Below are positions 1 to 8,392 of a stretch of DNA of 24,271 nt, in pieces. Both the position numbers and the translations under genes were made by a program. Location: positions 1 through 24,271 of the forward strand of contig CAZXCK010000060.1 in assembly GCA_964639225.1 (NCBI GenBank), read 5' to 3'. Source of the stretch: CAZXCK01 sp964639225 (lineage in GTDB: Bacteria; Chloroflexota; Anaerolineae; Aggregatilineales; Phototrophicaceae). How positions within the stretch are numbered: the stretch's first letter is position 1; each line of letters begins with the position of its first letter. Below the pieces are notes generated by a model, which saw only the letters and a program-made list of their open reading frames with translations, had not been told where the DNA came from and ran no database searches.

Positions 1-289
1 TGGCGTCGGCCAGCGAGAGGTGAATCGACTCGCCGTTCTGCTTGGCGCGCAGACGCTCCATCATCAGCGATGACAGGTCCACGCCGTAGACGCGGCCCGT
101 ATGGGGAGCCAGCGGCAGCGCGATGCGCCCCGTGCCCACGCCGATTTCCAGCACGCGGCTGGATGCGCTCAGGCCGCCCGCCCGTGCCATCATAGCGGCG
201 ACGGCGGCCTCTTCGCCGGGCGGGAAGCCCCGCGAGTTGTCGTAAAAATCAGCGGCGCGATCAAAGACAACCGATTGTTGGCGAGTCAT
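1..289 (-). CDS. Class I SAM-dependent methyltransferase (partial, C-terminus outside window)
   Basis: Translating the minus strand from an ATG at 289 gives an open frame of 96 codons that runs off the left edge. Residues about 40-55 read VLEIGVGTGRIALPLA, the glycine-rich motif I that binds S-adenosylmethionine. About 15 residues later VYGVDLSSLM supplies the acidic end of strand beta-2 (motif II). The N-terminus (MTRQQSVVFDRAADFYD) has the aromatic/acidic pattern common in UbiE/Methyltransf_11-type enzymes. The substrate cannot be told because the acceptor-binding part is missing. The start lies 4 bp after the end of the upstream FmdB-like gene, so the two are probably cotranscribed. Confidence 0.85.
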   Translation of the reverse strand, partial: MTRQQSVVFDRAADFYDNSRGFPPGEEAAVAAMMARAGGLSASSRVLEIGVGTGRIALPLAPHTGRVYGVDLSSLMMERLRAKQNGESIHLSLADA

Positions 290-293
290 GGCG

Positions 294-599
294 TTAGTCC
301 GTATTCATGAAAAGCGATGGCGCGTTCTTGCGGACGGTATCCTCGCCCAATTTGTCCACCAGTTTTTTGCGCAGTCTGGGGGTTTCTTCCTGCCATTTGC
401 CGCGCAGTTCCTCTTTGCTGGCGCGGTGACCATCGCCCGCATGGGTCAGGATGCCGCCGCTGACCGCTGGCGCGCGCGTGATGACGCGCTGCACGGCGAC
501 AAAGCCGCAGTTGGGGCAGCTCTCGGCCTGTTCGTCGAAGCCGTGCCGCACCTCGAAACGATGGTCACATTGGGGGCAGTGATAATCATATAAGGGCAT
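294..599 (-). CDS. FmdB family zinc-ribbon protein
   Basis: This 101-aa protein starts MPLYDYHCPQCDHRFE, the hallmark opening of the FmdB/CxxC_CXXC_SSSS family of putative regulatory proteins. Two CxxC knuckles (C8-P-Q-C11 and C28-P-N-C31) would hold one zinc ion. The family is widespread and small; its molecular role is not established, although some members have been linked to formamidase/amidase regulation. After the ribbon the chain is charged and low in hydrophobics (residues 50-101), as in longer members. An AAAGG lies about nine bases before the ATG. A -10-like TATACA lies at 652-657 (minus strand), with no good -35. The next gene, a methyltransferase, begins 4 bp downstream. Confidence 0.85.
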   Translation of the reverse strand: MPLYDYHCPQCDHRFEVRHGFDEQAESCPNCGFVAVQRVITRAPAVSGGILTHAGDGHRASKEELRGKWQEETPRLRKKLVDKLGEDTVRKNAPSLFMNTD

Positions 600-698
600 A
601 CGGCACCAACCTTTGTCTGAATTCGTTACAAAAGCCGTCGATCATTCCTATTGTATACCCATCACGCGGCTGGCAGTGCTTGAGAATCCCGGCGCGTG

Positions 699-1202
699 TC
701 ACATGTGGTCAATATAGAGGGTGCTGCCAGCCGCCACCACGTACACCCGATCCGGCAGCGCCAGCGCATAATTGTCGCCCTCGTCTGCGTCGATCTGATC
801 CGGGAAGACGCGCAGCCGCAGATCGTTGTCAAAATGCAGCAGCAGATCAAGCCCCGGACGCAGCAGCTCGACAGCGGCCACACGCTGCTCGCGGAGTTGC
901 TGCACCGCAACCGTCAGCGCGCCTTCCGGCTCACTGCTATCCAGCCAGGTCGCCAGCACCGCCTGCCCGGACTCCACACGCCAGGGGCAGTCCTCCAGAT
1001 AAAGCACGTAGCGCCCCTGGAATTCGCGCTCTTCAGGCGTAAGCCGAAAACCCGGCTGGGTCAGCGGTTGGGAACGGCGCACGCGCTCGCCAAAGTGCAG
1101 GTTAACCAGCGACCCCACACCGCTGACCTGCACACTCCAGCACGGCTGACCGGCCAGTTCATGGAGTACTCGCTCAAATTCGTCGATGTTGTCTACGCTC
1201 AT
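699..1202 (-). CDS. Hypothetical protein, 167 aa
   Basis: The frame opens with ATG at 1202 (MSVDNIDEFERVLHELAGQP) and codes for 167 residues. I do not recognise the family. It is soluble, without signal peptide or membrane segment, and reads as alternating beta strands with an acidic character. A segment near the middle reads YVLYLEDCPWRVE, and the C-terminal part reads LDLLLHFDNDLRLRVFPD followed by DNYALALPD; this pattern resembles small all-beta DUF or immunity-like folds, but that is only an impression. The frame continues open upstream to 1805 but there overlaps the membrane-protein gene in another frame, so the ATG at 1202 is preferred. The Shine-Dalgarno is weak (GAGCG). It sits 50 bp downstream of the DUF3592-like gene and could share its promoter. 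Confidence 0.7.
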   Translation of the reverse strand: MSVDNIDEFERVLHELAGQPCWSVQVSGVGSLVNLHFGERVRRSQPLTQPGFRLTPEEREFQGRYVLYLEDCPWRVESGQAVLATWLDSSEPEGALTVAVQQLREQRVAAVELLRPGLDLLLHFDNDLRLRVFPDQIDADEGDNYALALPDRVYVVAAGSTLYIDHM

Positions 1203-1252
1203 GATTTTCGCTCGATTCTGGTTCAGAGTTTTATCGACGCTGATTGCCACGC

Positions 1253-1801
1253 TCACAAAATGCGATTCAGTTTGTCGTCGTAATAGAGCACAACAACCGG
1301 AGTCCCCGGCGGCGGCGCGTCTTCTGGCGAGAGCTGGCGCAGCGATACAAGCTGCGTCCCATACACCTGACTCCCGCGAGGCGAGACAAACGTATACTTC
1401 ACGCGCAGCACCGGCTTGAAGCCGGTCAGTGACAGCGAACGCGCGATTTCGCAACCCGTGATGGTGCCCGGCAGTTCGATGCCACCCGTTTCCAGCTTTT
1501 TTTCCTGGCGGCGGCGGCCCAGCGCCCCCCATAATCCACCCAGCGCCATCACGGCGATCGCCAGAAACAACGCCATACCCGGCCCGGCAGTGAAGCCCAG
1601 CAGCCGGTAAAAGACGAAATAGTACACTGCATAGACAATCAGGCCCGAAGGCAGAAACGTCAGCGCAACGATCACCCACAGTTGCAGCAGTTGTTCCAGA
1701 CGGATGCCGTCCTGCAAGCGGCGTGCGCCCTCTATCAGAAAACTGGCGTGTCCTGGGTGGAGCAGAAACACCTCGTCGGGCGAGAGACCTTTCTTGCCCA
1801 T
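1253..1801 (-). CDS. DUF3592-like membrane protein, 182 aa
   Basis: This 182-aa protein has two adjacent hydrophobic segments at about residues 39-66 and 72-92 (LWVIVALTFLPSGLIVYAV and GMALFLAIAVMALGG). A cytoplasmic basic/charged stretch follows (GRRRQEKKLE). The C-terminal 75 residues form a beta-rich domain beginning GTITGCEIARS and ending with VVVLYYDDKLNRIL. A YxYxF-type strand and a terminal VVxYYDxxxxxRxL is the pattern of DUF3592 domains, whose function is unknown. The start is well supported: GGAGG lies four bases before ATG 1801, and a sigma-70-like promoter lies about 45 bp upstream. The assignment to DUF3592 is by pattern memory. Confidence 0.75.
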   Translation of the reverse strand: MGKKGLSPDEVFLLHPGHASFLIEGARRLQDGIRLEQLLQLWVIVALTFLPSGLIVYAVYYFVFYRLLGFTAGPGMALFLAIAVMALGGLWGALGRRRQEKKLETGGIELPGTITGCEIARSLSLTGFKPVLRVKYTFVSPRGSQVYGTQLVSLRQLSPEDAPPPGTPVVVLYYDDKLNRIL

Positions 1802-1846
1802 TCAACCTCCATCTTGTTGTCCGACGACGCGACCGGTGCGCCGCAC

Positions 1847-1876
1847 ATTATCCTAGCACGGCGCACGCCCTGGCAA
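1847..1876 (-). promoter_or_regulatory. Sigma-70-like promoter for the DUF3592-like gene
   Basis: On the minus strand TTGCCA (1876-1871) and GATAAT (1852-1847) are separated by 18 bp; each box matches the sigma-70 consensus at five of six positions. Transcription would start near 1840 and give a leader of about 40 nt to the well-formed GGAGG/ATG at 1801. It also marks the end of the upstream transcription unit, whose last stop codon is at 1907. Confidence 0.55.
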
Positions 1877-1906
1877 CAACGCTAATTGTCCGCAGCGCCA
1901 ACCATT

Positions 1907-3607
1907 CTACTTGATACGGTAGCCGTCTTCCTCGTTGTTAAAAATCCAGCCAGCGATCTCGCCGATGCGAATATCATCAAACAGGTATGCCTGTCGCGTC
2001 AGCGCCGCCGAGCCGCGCCCGCGTGTCCGCTGGCGTTCGCCCAACATGATAGCGAAACGATTCTGCCATTTGTCGAAGTTCGCCGGGCGCAGGTCCACCC
2101 AGCCTTTAGCGGCGTAGCGGTCCACATCCGCCGGGCCGAGCTGCACCTCGTTGACGCCGGGTACTTCCGGGATGCGGATATACGGCCCGCGTATGAGTTC
2201 GGCGCCATCGGGCGACAGCACCGGCAGGCCAATCGACGTGATGAGGCGCGTCAGGTCGTCGTCGCGCAGCAGCCGGTCATGGACCTGCCGCGAAATGGCA
2301 TCGGGCTGCTGGTCCAGCACCGCCGCCAGCGAGCCATACTCAATGCGCAGCAGTTCGGCTTCCCACAGCAGCTTGGAGAGTTCCGGCGGTCCCAACTGGC
2401 CCAGCGCCACGCTGTAAGTCCCGGCGCTGGTTTCCAGATGGGTCATATCGGCCAGCACCTGCTGCCGCAGATAACCGGCGCGGTAAGTCGGGTTCATAAT
2501 GGCGCTGTCAATCTCGGCGATCACGTCGTGACCGGTGTTGCTGCCGACGATCTCCAGCACCGCCTCGCGGGCGATCTCCTCTGGCGTAATGAACTCCATC
2601 TGGCGCAGCGCGGTAATAGCCTCGAACTCGCCGCGTGTGAACAGGCCGTTCTCGCCCGTATCGACGACCGGCAGTTCCAGCGTGCGAATACACTGATACC
2701 GTTCGGCATCCTCGCGCAGGGTCAGTGTGCCATCCACTGGCTGCACACGACTGTTATACACGTAGACCTGCTGGCCACGCTCTTTGACCAGACGACAGCT
2801 TACATCGGCATAACCGATCATGCCACCGGGTTTGATCTCCTTGACGATGGTGCTCTCCGGCGTGCGCGCCATGAGAAACATCAGCCCGGTGTGGGCAAAA
2901 GCGACCGCCGTTTTAGTCATCAGCTTGACCGAGGGCTTATCTTCGCTGTGCGTGTAGGGGATATTCAGGCCCATGCCGCCGCTGCCAGTAGTGCCGATCT
3001 TCAGATACAGCCGCGTCTCGACCTCGTTCATCACCCGGTGCAGAATCTGCACATGGCGCACAAGCTGCGGCAGCGCCTGCGACAGCACCAGCAGATCGAA
3101 AGCATAGCGCGTCTCGTCGCGGTTGGCAGGCGCTTCGCCAGCTTCCAGCGCAGCTAAGAGCGCCGCATCCTCGCGGCGGGCCACAATCGAGGCGGTGTGC
3201 GCGTCCTGGTAGCTGATGGCCGTCGCCGTGTTGATGCAGTCCACAATCACATCCGGGCGATAGCGGCGCAGCATCTGAACCAGATATGAGGTGCTATAAG
3301 CCGGTTCGATCTCGCCATACAGATCATCAAAGAGCGCGTCGCGGTTGGCCTGACTGCCCAGCATCTCGCCACGTGGAACCTGGGCGAAGTCCTGGCGCAC
3401 GAAGATGTTACCCCAGCAGCCATCCCAGGCGACCGGGTTATCCTGGAAGAGGCCACGCAGTTCCCCCAGCGCGTCCTCGACTTCATCCTGGCGCAGCGAG
3501 GCGATGATAATCTGGCGTGGGGACAGCTTTTTGGCGATCTCGCGGGCGATCTGCCGGCCTACCAACCCCGCGCCACCGAGAATCAAAAAACATTCGTTTT
3601 TGGACAT
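1907..3607 (-). CDS. NAD(P)-binding Rossmann-fold protein, 566 aa
   Basis: The N-terminus (CFLILGGAGLVGRQIARE, residues 6-23) contains a GGxGxxG nucleotide-binding loop after a hydrophobic strand, as in saccharopine dehydrogenases and extended SDR/epimerases. Around residues 115-130 is a second strand (PDVIVDCINTATAISYQD) at the spot where SDR-like enzymes contact the nicotinamide. There is a YSTSY at about residue 105 but no clear YxxxK, so it is not a standard short-chain dehydrogenase. At 566 residues it is much longer than an SDR; the second half (GNTGHDVIAEIDSAIMNP and onward) is unfamiliar. No signal peptide or membrane segment is visible. ATG 3607 is preceded by GAAGGG at nine bases and a TATAAA box at 3627-3632. 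I cannot name a substrate. Confidence 0.75.
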   Translation of the reverse strand: MSKNECFLILGGAGLVGRQIAREIAKKLSPRQIIIASLRQDEVEDALGELRGLFQDNPVAWDGCWGNIFVRQDFAQVPRGEMLGSQANRDALFDDLYGEIEPAYSTSYLVQMLRRYRPDVIVDCINTATAISYQDAHTASIVARREDAALLAALEAGEAPANRDETRYAFDLLVLSQALPQLVRHVQILHRVMNEVETRLYLKIGTTGSGGMGLNIPYTHSEDKPSVKLMTKTAVAFAHTGLMFLMARTPESTIVKEIKPGGMIGYADVSCRLVKERGQQVYVYNSRVQPVDGTLTLREDAERYQCIRTLELPVVDTGENGLFTRGEFEAITALRQMEFITPEEIAREAVLEIVGSNTGHDVIAEIDSAIMNPTYRAGYLRQQVLADMTHLETSAGTYSVALGQLGPPELSKLLWEAELLRIEYGSLAAVLDQQPDAISRQVHDRLLRDDDLTRLITSIGLPVLSPDGAELIRGPYIRIPEVPGVNEVQLGPADVDRYAAKGWVDLRPANFDKWQNRFAIMLGERQRTRGRGSAALTRQAYLFDDIRIGEIAGWIFNNEEDGYRIK

Positions 3608-3705
3608 GGAATAAATCCCTTCTATTTTTATACAGCGTCAATTCTATTTTACACCTAAGTGGAGAGCCGTGCTGCGTGAAGGGATGGTGCTAGCAGGGCT
3701 GGCGG

Positions 3706-4560
3706 TCAGGGTTTGACCGCCGCCACGCCCAACATAAACGGGATGTTGGGCATCCCTTCCGGCAGGGTCATACGCCGGCCTGGCAGCTCGCGCATGTCGG
3801 CGAAAGGCTTGAAACCGTTGCTGTACGGATACTCACGCAGCGCCGTCAGCCGCAGATCAGCGGCCAGCAGCGCCCCCACAATATCACTCACACCCCAGCA
3901 GAACTCATAAACCGGGTGTGGATTCGTGAAGTGGGGCGCGTCCTCGATCTTCTGTCCCGTATGCGTCAGAGCGCCACCAGATTCCGCCACATAATCGCCG
4001 ATGCCTTCCTCGAAGAACACTGGCTTGCCGCCGCTGTAATCGTAATTCGGGTTGAAGTCGTCTTCGTAGATGTTCAGGAACGGATGAAACTCCACCAGCA
4101 CAAAGCGACCACCCGGCTTCAGCGCCGCCGCGATCCCCTGCCCCCACGCGCTGAGGTCAGAAAGCCAGGGGATCGCGCCATAGGACGCGAACACGACATC
4201 ATAAGTGGTGGTGTTGTGCTCGAACCAGTCGTAGATGTCGGCCCGCACGAACGTACCCGGAATGCCGGAATCCGCTGCCAGCTTCTGCGCAAAGCTGATG
4301 GCCTCGTCGCTGATATCCACGCCGGTGACCCGTGCTCCCAGATGCGCGGCGATACTCAGCGTGTCCTGGCCAGCGTTACACTGCAAATGCAGCAGAGACT
4401 TGCCGCGAACATCGCCCAGCAGTTCGACCTCTTCCGGGAAGAGCGTTGTGCCACCCCCACGCAGAAAAGCAGCCTGGTCACCCTTATGGCTGTTGTGCTG
4501 CCGGGTGGCGGCATTCCAGGACATACGATTGGCCTCGTGCATATGGCGATCCACTGACAT
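3706..4560 (-). CDS. Class I SAM-dependent methyltransferase, 284 aa
   Basis: Motif I reads LLHLQCNAGQDTLSIA (residues 56-71), followed by VTGVDIS at 78-84, the acidic residue that binds the SAM ribose. A strand YDVVFASYGAIPWLSDL at about 120-136 is motif IV. The C-terminal third has the aromatic-rich FHPFLNIYEDDFNPNYDYSG region that occurs in small-molecule methyltransferases of the Methyltransf_11/25 type. The length is normal for the family. The acceptor cannot be predicted. It begins 23 bp after the flavoprotein gene, so the two are probably one transcript. The chosen ATG at 4560 has GGGG about nine bases upstream; internal ATGs at residues 7 and 13 are alternatives. Confidence 0.85.
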   Translation of the reverse strand: MSVDRHMHEANRMSWNAATRQHNSHKGDQAAFLRGGGTTLFPEEVELLGDVRGKSLLHLQCNAGQDTLSIAAHLGARVTGVDISDEAISFAQKLAADSGIPGTFVRADIYDWFEHNTTTYDVVFASYGAIPWLSDLSAWGQGIAAALKPGGRFVLVEFHPFLNIYEDDFNPNYDYSGGKPVFFEEGIGDYVAESGGALTHTGQKIEDAPHFTNPHPVYEFCWGVSDIVGALLAADLRLTALREYPYSNGFKPFADMRELPGRRMTLPEGMPNIPFMLGVAAVKP

Positions 4561-4583
4561 AGAACAATCACCCCTTATGTGTT

Positions 4584-5966
4584 TTAATCCAGTGGCCTGA
4601 GCCGGTTCAAGATCGTCGGCAGGAACTCCGCGACCGTAGGATGAATCGGCAGCGCGTCTCGCATAACTTTGTACGACGCGCCAGTATACATGAAGTTGCT
4701 GAAGATGGCGATCACGTCGTCGCCCTGCATGCCCAGCGCCGCCGCGCCCAGAATCTGCTCGGTGTCGGCGTCCACCAGCACCTTGATTAAACCCTTGGTC
4801 TCGCTGTCCAGAATGGCCCGGCTGACGTTTTCCATCGGCATCACCGCCATCAGCACATTACGACCCGATTCGCGGGCTTCGCGTTCGCTCATACCCACCC
4901 GCCCCAGCGGCGGGTCGGTGAACATAGCATAGGTTGTATATCGCTCGTTGGCGCTGCGATCCCCACCCCTGCGGTTGGCGACAAAGATTTCGTAGTCCTG
5001 ATAAGACGTATGGGTAAACGCGCCACGACCATTGACATCGCCTAACGCCCAGATGCCGGGCACATTCGTCTCGTACTGGTCATTGGTGACGATATAACCG
5101 CGCTCGTTAGTTTCCACACCAACAGCTTCCAGATTAAGCTTGTCGCTGTTGGGACGGCGCCCTGTCGCCACCAGCAGATGCGATCCGCGCACGACAGCAC
5201 GCGCTTCACCGTCCAGCAGCGTCAGTTCGATCTGGTCATCATAGCCCGGCGCGACCGACTTCACCTGATGCCCGGTGAACAGGCGAATACCTTCGTCAAG
5301 CAATATGGATTCAATCGCCTCGACAATGTCATCGTCCTCGCGAGATGCCACATGCGACTTGCCCTCAATGATCGTCACCTCACTACCGAAGCGGCGAAAC
5401 ATCTGGCCAAACTCCAGACCGATATATCCCCCACCGATAATCACCAGATGCGACGGCAGTTCCTTGAGCGCCAGCAGCCCCTCATTGGTCACGTAAGGCA
5501 CGTTATCCAGGCCATCAATCGGTGGGATGACCGCCCGCGCCCCGGTATTGATGTACACCTCCGGCGCTTCCAGAACCCGGTCACCGGCCTGGACACGGTG
5601 AAGTCCGTTTTCGGTACCCAGGAAATGCGCATATTCGTAGATGACTTCAATGTTTTTCATGTCGTGCATGGCGTCATCAAGTGACTGCTGCATGCCGCCG
5701 ATCATGTCGTCTTTGCGCGCCATCACAGTGGCGAAATCGACCTCAACTTTGCCCGTCTTAACGCCGAACTCCGCACCGCGTCGCGCCAGATGCGCCACGC
5801 GCGCGCTGGCACGCAGCGCCTTGGTGGGGCGGCAGCCATAGTTCAGGCAGGTTCCACCCAGCCGATCCCCTTCGAGAATGACCACGCGCGCGCCCTCTTT
5901 AGCCAGTGTCGTGCCGATAGCCGGGCCGGCCTGCCCCGCCCCGATGATAATCGCATCAACTCGCAT
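4584..5966 (-). CDS. Dihydrolipoamide dehydrogenase-like FAD/NAD(P)-disulfide oxidoreductase
   Basis: This 460-aa pyridine nucleotide-disulfide oxidoreductase is complete. The FAD-binding GAGQAG lies at residues 9-14. The redox-active pair is C40/C45 in GGTCLNYGCRPTK. The NAD-binding GGGYIG is at 178-183, followed by VTIIEG, where the Glu at about 201 favours NAD over NADP. An ATGRRPN motif and a late GDVNG FAD motif are present. The C-terminal dimerisation domain ends with H442-P-T-V-A-E447, the His/Glu catalytic dyad of the family. Such proteins are often labelled mercuric reductase, but the N-terminal metal-binding domain and C-terminal Cys pair are absent. There is no E1/E2 or lipoate gene nearby, so the disulfide substrate is unknown. 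It lies 180 bp downstream of the kinase and just upstream of a methyltransferase. Confidence 0.88.
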   Translation of the reverse strand: MRVDAIIIGAGQAGPAIGTTLAKEGARVVILEGDRLGGTCLNYGCRPTKALRASARVAHLARRGAEFGVKTGKVEVDFATVMARKDDMIGGMQQSLDDAMHDMKNIEVIYEYAHFLGTENGLHRVQAGDRVLEAPEVYINTGARAVIPPIDGLDNVPYVTNEGLLALKELPSHLVIIGGGYIGLEFGQMFRRFGSEVTIIEGKSHVASREDDDIVEAIESILLDEGIRLFTGHQVKSVAPGYDDQIELTLLDGEARAVVRGSHLLVATGRRPNSDKLNLEAVGVETNERGYIVTNDQYETNVPGIWALGDVNGRGAFTHTSYQDYEIFVANRRGGDRSANERYTTYAMFTDPPLGRVGMSEREARESGRNVLMAVMPMENVSRAILDSETKGLIKVLVDADTEQILGAAALGMQGDDVIAIFSNFMYTGASYKVMRDALPIHPTVAEFLPTILNRLRPLD

Positions 5967-6145
5967 GTCGGTATTCCCCTCTCACATCCTTATCGTTCTG
6001 TGTGGCATTTTCCTGACGCCTGCGCTCAAACCCAGCTTACAGTATATAACCTGCATTCGGTCATTATGTGGGCAATTTTCGGCGTCTTCAGGGGAAAGCT
6101 CACCGCCATAGCGACACAGGTCTGAACAGCGAGACCCCGTATATC

Positions 6146-8203
6146 TCACATCAGCGAATAAATCGGCAGCGTCACGTAGAATGTCGTCCCCTCACCCAGC
6201 TTACTCTCAACTCGAATGCGCCCGTGATGGGCATCAACCAGCCGCTTGACAATCGCCAGCCCCAGGCCCGTGCCGTCGATCTTTTCCGTCTCCGGACGGC
6301 GCACCCGATAAAACCGCTCGAAGATATGTGCCTGATCTTCCGGGCTGATGCCCATACCGTCATCCTCGATCATCACGCGCACCGTCGCCCCACGATTCTC
6401 AGCGCGTACACGCACCGTGCCACCAGCGGGTGTGTACTTGATGGCGTTGCCGATGAGGTTGTTGAAGATCTGCGCCAGGCGTGGCTGCTCGCCGTTGACC
6501 AGTGGCAGGTCTGGCGCGATCTCGTCAATAATCGTCATCGACTTCTTCTCGGCGTTGGCCAGGTTGGTTTGCAGACACTTACGTAGTACCAGTGGCAGCA
6601 GCACGGGCTTGAGGTCCAGTTCCGCACCGGATTCGATGCGCGCCAGGTCCAGCAGGTCGTCGATGAGCTGGCGCATGTTGTCGATGGCGTTCTCGATCAT
6701 GTGGACGAAGTTCATCGAGCTGCTGTCGAATTCATTCTTCATCTGGAGCAGGTCCAGGTAACCGCGCATGACTCCCAGCGGCTGCTTGAGGTCATGCGAT
6801 ACAGTAGCAATCAGCTCGCTTTTCAGGCGGTCCATCTCCTTGAACAGCGTGATATCCTGCATGACGATCGTGCAGCCAATACCCGGCTGCGGCGTGGCCC
6901 GCGTGTAATAGATGCGTCCGTTGGGCAGCACGAACTCCTCGTCCATGCCGTCGTTACTATCGACTGCTCGCCGGTAAAACTCGGCCAGAGGCTGGAAGCC
7001 AACCACCTCAGCGAACGGTTGGTGCGTGTAGTCCCTACCTGGTTGCAGGTTCAGCGCCGAGATTGCCGACTGGCTGATGACGAGGATTCGATGGTCTGGC
7101 GCTACAATCACCACAATGTCGGCGATGCTGCCCAGAATGTGCGTGAGTTTCTCGCGCTCGCGCACGGTGGCGTCGTACAGGCGCGCGTTGTCGATGGCGA
7201 CGCCGGCCCGGTTGGCCAGCTTGTTGACGAAATCGACATGCTCCTGGCTGAAAGCATCGGCCTTGCGGCTTTCCAGCGTGATAACGGCAACTACACTGTC
7301 CTCGCGCAGCACCGGCATCGCCATCTGCGAACGATAGCGCCGGTCATCATCGGAACCGAACTGGTCAACGACGACTTCCACCCGCCCCGAATGGGCGACT
7401 CGTTCGGCGATGGCCGCCACGCTGGCGCTGTCCGTCGGATGACCATACTCGATATGTGTGCGCAGTTGATCGCTGTGAGCGTCGTACAGCGCCAGTGACG
7501 CCGCACTGGCGTTGGTGAAACGCAGTGCCCAATCCAGCGTCATATCGAACACGGTCGGCAGATGGATCGTCTCATTCAGTTCACGGTCAATCTGCTGGAG
7601 CATGTTCATCTCGTGCATGCTGGCCGCCAACTGCTCGACCGCCTGCTTATGCTGGCAGGTGTTGTGCAGAATTACCGCGATATTCCCCGCCAGCATATCG
7701 AGCAATTCAATGTCAAGCCGCTTGAAGTGTTTCTTTACCTCAAGCTCGACCAGCAGCATACCCAGCAGGTCACCGCCCACCATCAGCGGTTGGCTGTAGA
7801 ACATTTCAAAGCCCGCCGCCCTGGCCAACGTCGCCACCGGCGAACCGGCCAGTTCGTCCTCGGCACCCATCCATGCGGACAACTCTCCACGCAGCCAGCC
7901 CTTGACGATAGCATCCTGCACATCCGGGTTGATGTTAATCATCGCGGCTCGTTTGAGCCGCTGGTAATCGGTGGCGGCATCTGGACGCACATTGACAGCG
8001 CCCAGGCACAGATGATCGAGCTTCTCGTCGTCCCGCAGCAGCAGGATTACACGGGTGTCCTCAATCAGCTCACCGACAATCGTAACGATGGTGTTCATCA
8101 GCGGGTCGAGTTCAGGAACCAGCGCCATACGCAAGGTCGCTTCCTGTACCTTGCGCAGCCGGTCGATTTCTGCTGTGGTATGGATATTAGGGTTGCCCAT
8201 CAT
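6146..8203 (-). CDS. Sensor histidine kinase with two GAF domains and a PAS domain
   Basis: The 685-aa protein has no membrane segment and should be cytosolic. Domains in order: GAF 1 at about residues 15-180, GAF 2 at about 200-345, PAS at about 352-450, HisKA at about 455-525 and HATPase_c at about 570-683. The phospho-acceptor is H470 in SHDLKQPLGVMRGYLDLL. The N box is NNLIGNAIKYTP (581-592), G1 is DDGMGI (614-619) and G2 is GTGLGLAIVKRL (644-655), so the ATPase part is intact. The GAF domains imply a small-molecule, redox or light ligand, which I cannot identify. No response regulator lies next to it. The start MMGNP has GGTGAG seven bases upstream and a perfect TATAAT about 38 bp upstream. 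It diverges from alaS. Confidence 0.92.
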   Translation of the reverse strand: MMGNPNIHTTAEIDRLRKVQEATLRMALVPELDPLMNTIVTIVGELIEDTRVILLLRDDEKLDHLCLGAVNVRPDAATDYQRLKRAAMININPDVQDAIVKGWLRGELSAWMGAEDELAGSPVATLARAAGFEMFYSQPLMVGGDLLGMLLVELEVKKHFKRLDIELLDMLAGNIAVILHNTCQHKQAVEQLAASMHEMNMLQQIDRELNETIHLPTVFDMTLDWALRFTNASAASLALYDAHSDQLRTHIEYGHPTDSASVAAIAERVAHSGRVEVVVDQFGSDDDRRYRSQMAMPVLREDSVVAVITLESRKADAFSQEHVDFVNKLANRAGVAIDNARLYDATVREREKLTHILGSIADIVVIVAPDHRILVISQSAISALNLQPGRDYTHQPFAEVVGFQPLAEFYRRAVDSNDGMDEEFVLPNGRIYYTRATPQPGIGCTIVMQDITLFKEMDRLKSELIATVSHDLKQPLGVMRGYLDLLQMKNEFDSSSMNFVHMIENAIDNMRQLIDDLLDLARIESGAELDLKPVLLPLVLRKCLQTNLANAEKKSMTIIDEIAPDLPLVNGEQPRLAQIFNNLIGNAIKYTPAGGTVRVRAENRGATVRVMIEDDGMGISPEDQAHIFERFYRVRRPETEKIDGTGLGLAIVKRLVDAHHGRIRVESKLGEGTTFYVTLPIYSLM

Positions 8204-8240
8204 GCCATCTCACCAATTAGGTATAATTTCGTCACAGTAA

Positions 8241-8246
8241 ATTATA
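8241..8246 (-). promoter_or_regulatory. -10 box of the histidine kinase promoter
   Basis: On the minus strand this hexamer is a perfect TATAAT, 38 bp before the kinase ATG at 8203. The -35 position (TTTCGC at a 17-bp spacing) is a poor match, so the promoter may need an activator or rely on the -10 alone. Confidence 0.45.
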
Positions 8247-8362
8247 AGCGTGATTGCTTCTCAGCGAAAATCAAACGCGGACCAATCGTGCTCGATTCGC
8301 TGCCCGTCCGCCGCTGTGAACTGTCGATAGTTGGTCATAAAAACCCGCCCCCAAAGAAATAT

Positions 8363-8376
8363 GGCAAACGTTTGCC
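8363..8376 (+). promoter_or_regulatory. 14-bp perfect palindrome, candidate operator
   Basis: GGCAAACGTTTGCC is a perfect inverted repeat with a central CpG, the general form of LacI/GalR-family operators. It lies in the divergent spacer, about 16 bp upstream of the alaS -35 box and about 120 bp upstream of the kinase -10 box. No regulator gene of that family is in the window. About 1.5 perfect 14-bp palindromes are expected by chance in a window of this length, so the site is only a candidate. Confidence 0.3.
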
Positions 8377-8392
8377 CCTATCCTACCGCACC

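Noticed and set aside
1886..3157. 423-aa plus-strand frame
   Set aside because: Antisense to the 566-aa Rossmann protein, whose dinucleotide-binding motif proves the coding strand.
4584..5966. Mercuric reductase (merA)
   Set aside because: No N-terminal metal-binding domain, no C-terminal vicinal Cys pair and no other mer gene; the general family name is safer.
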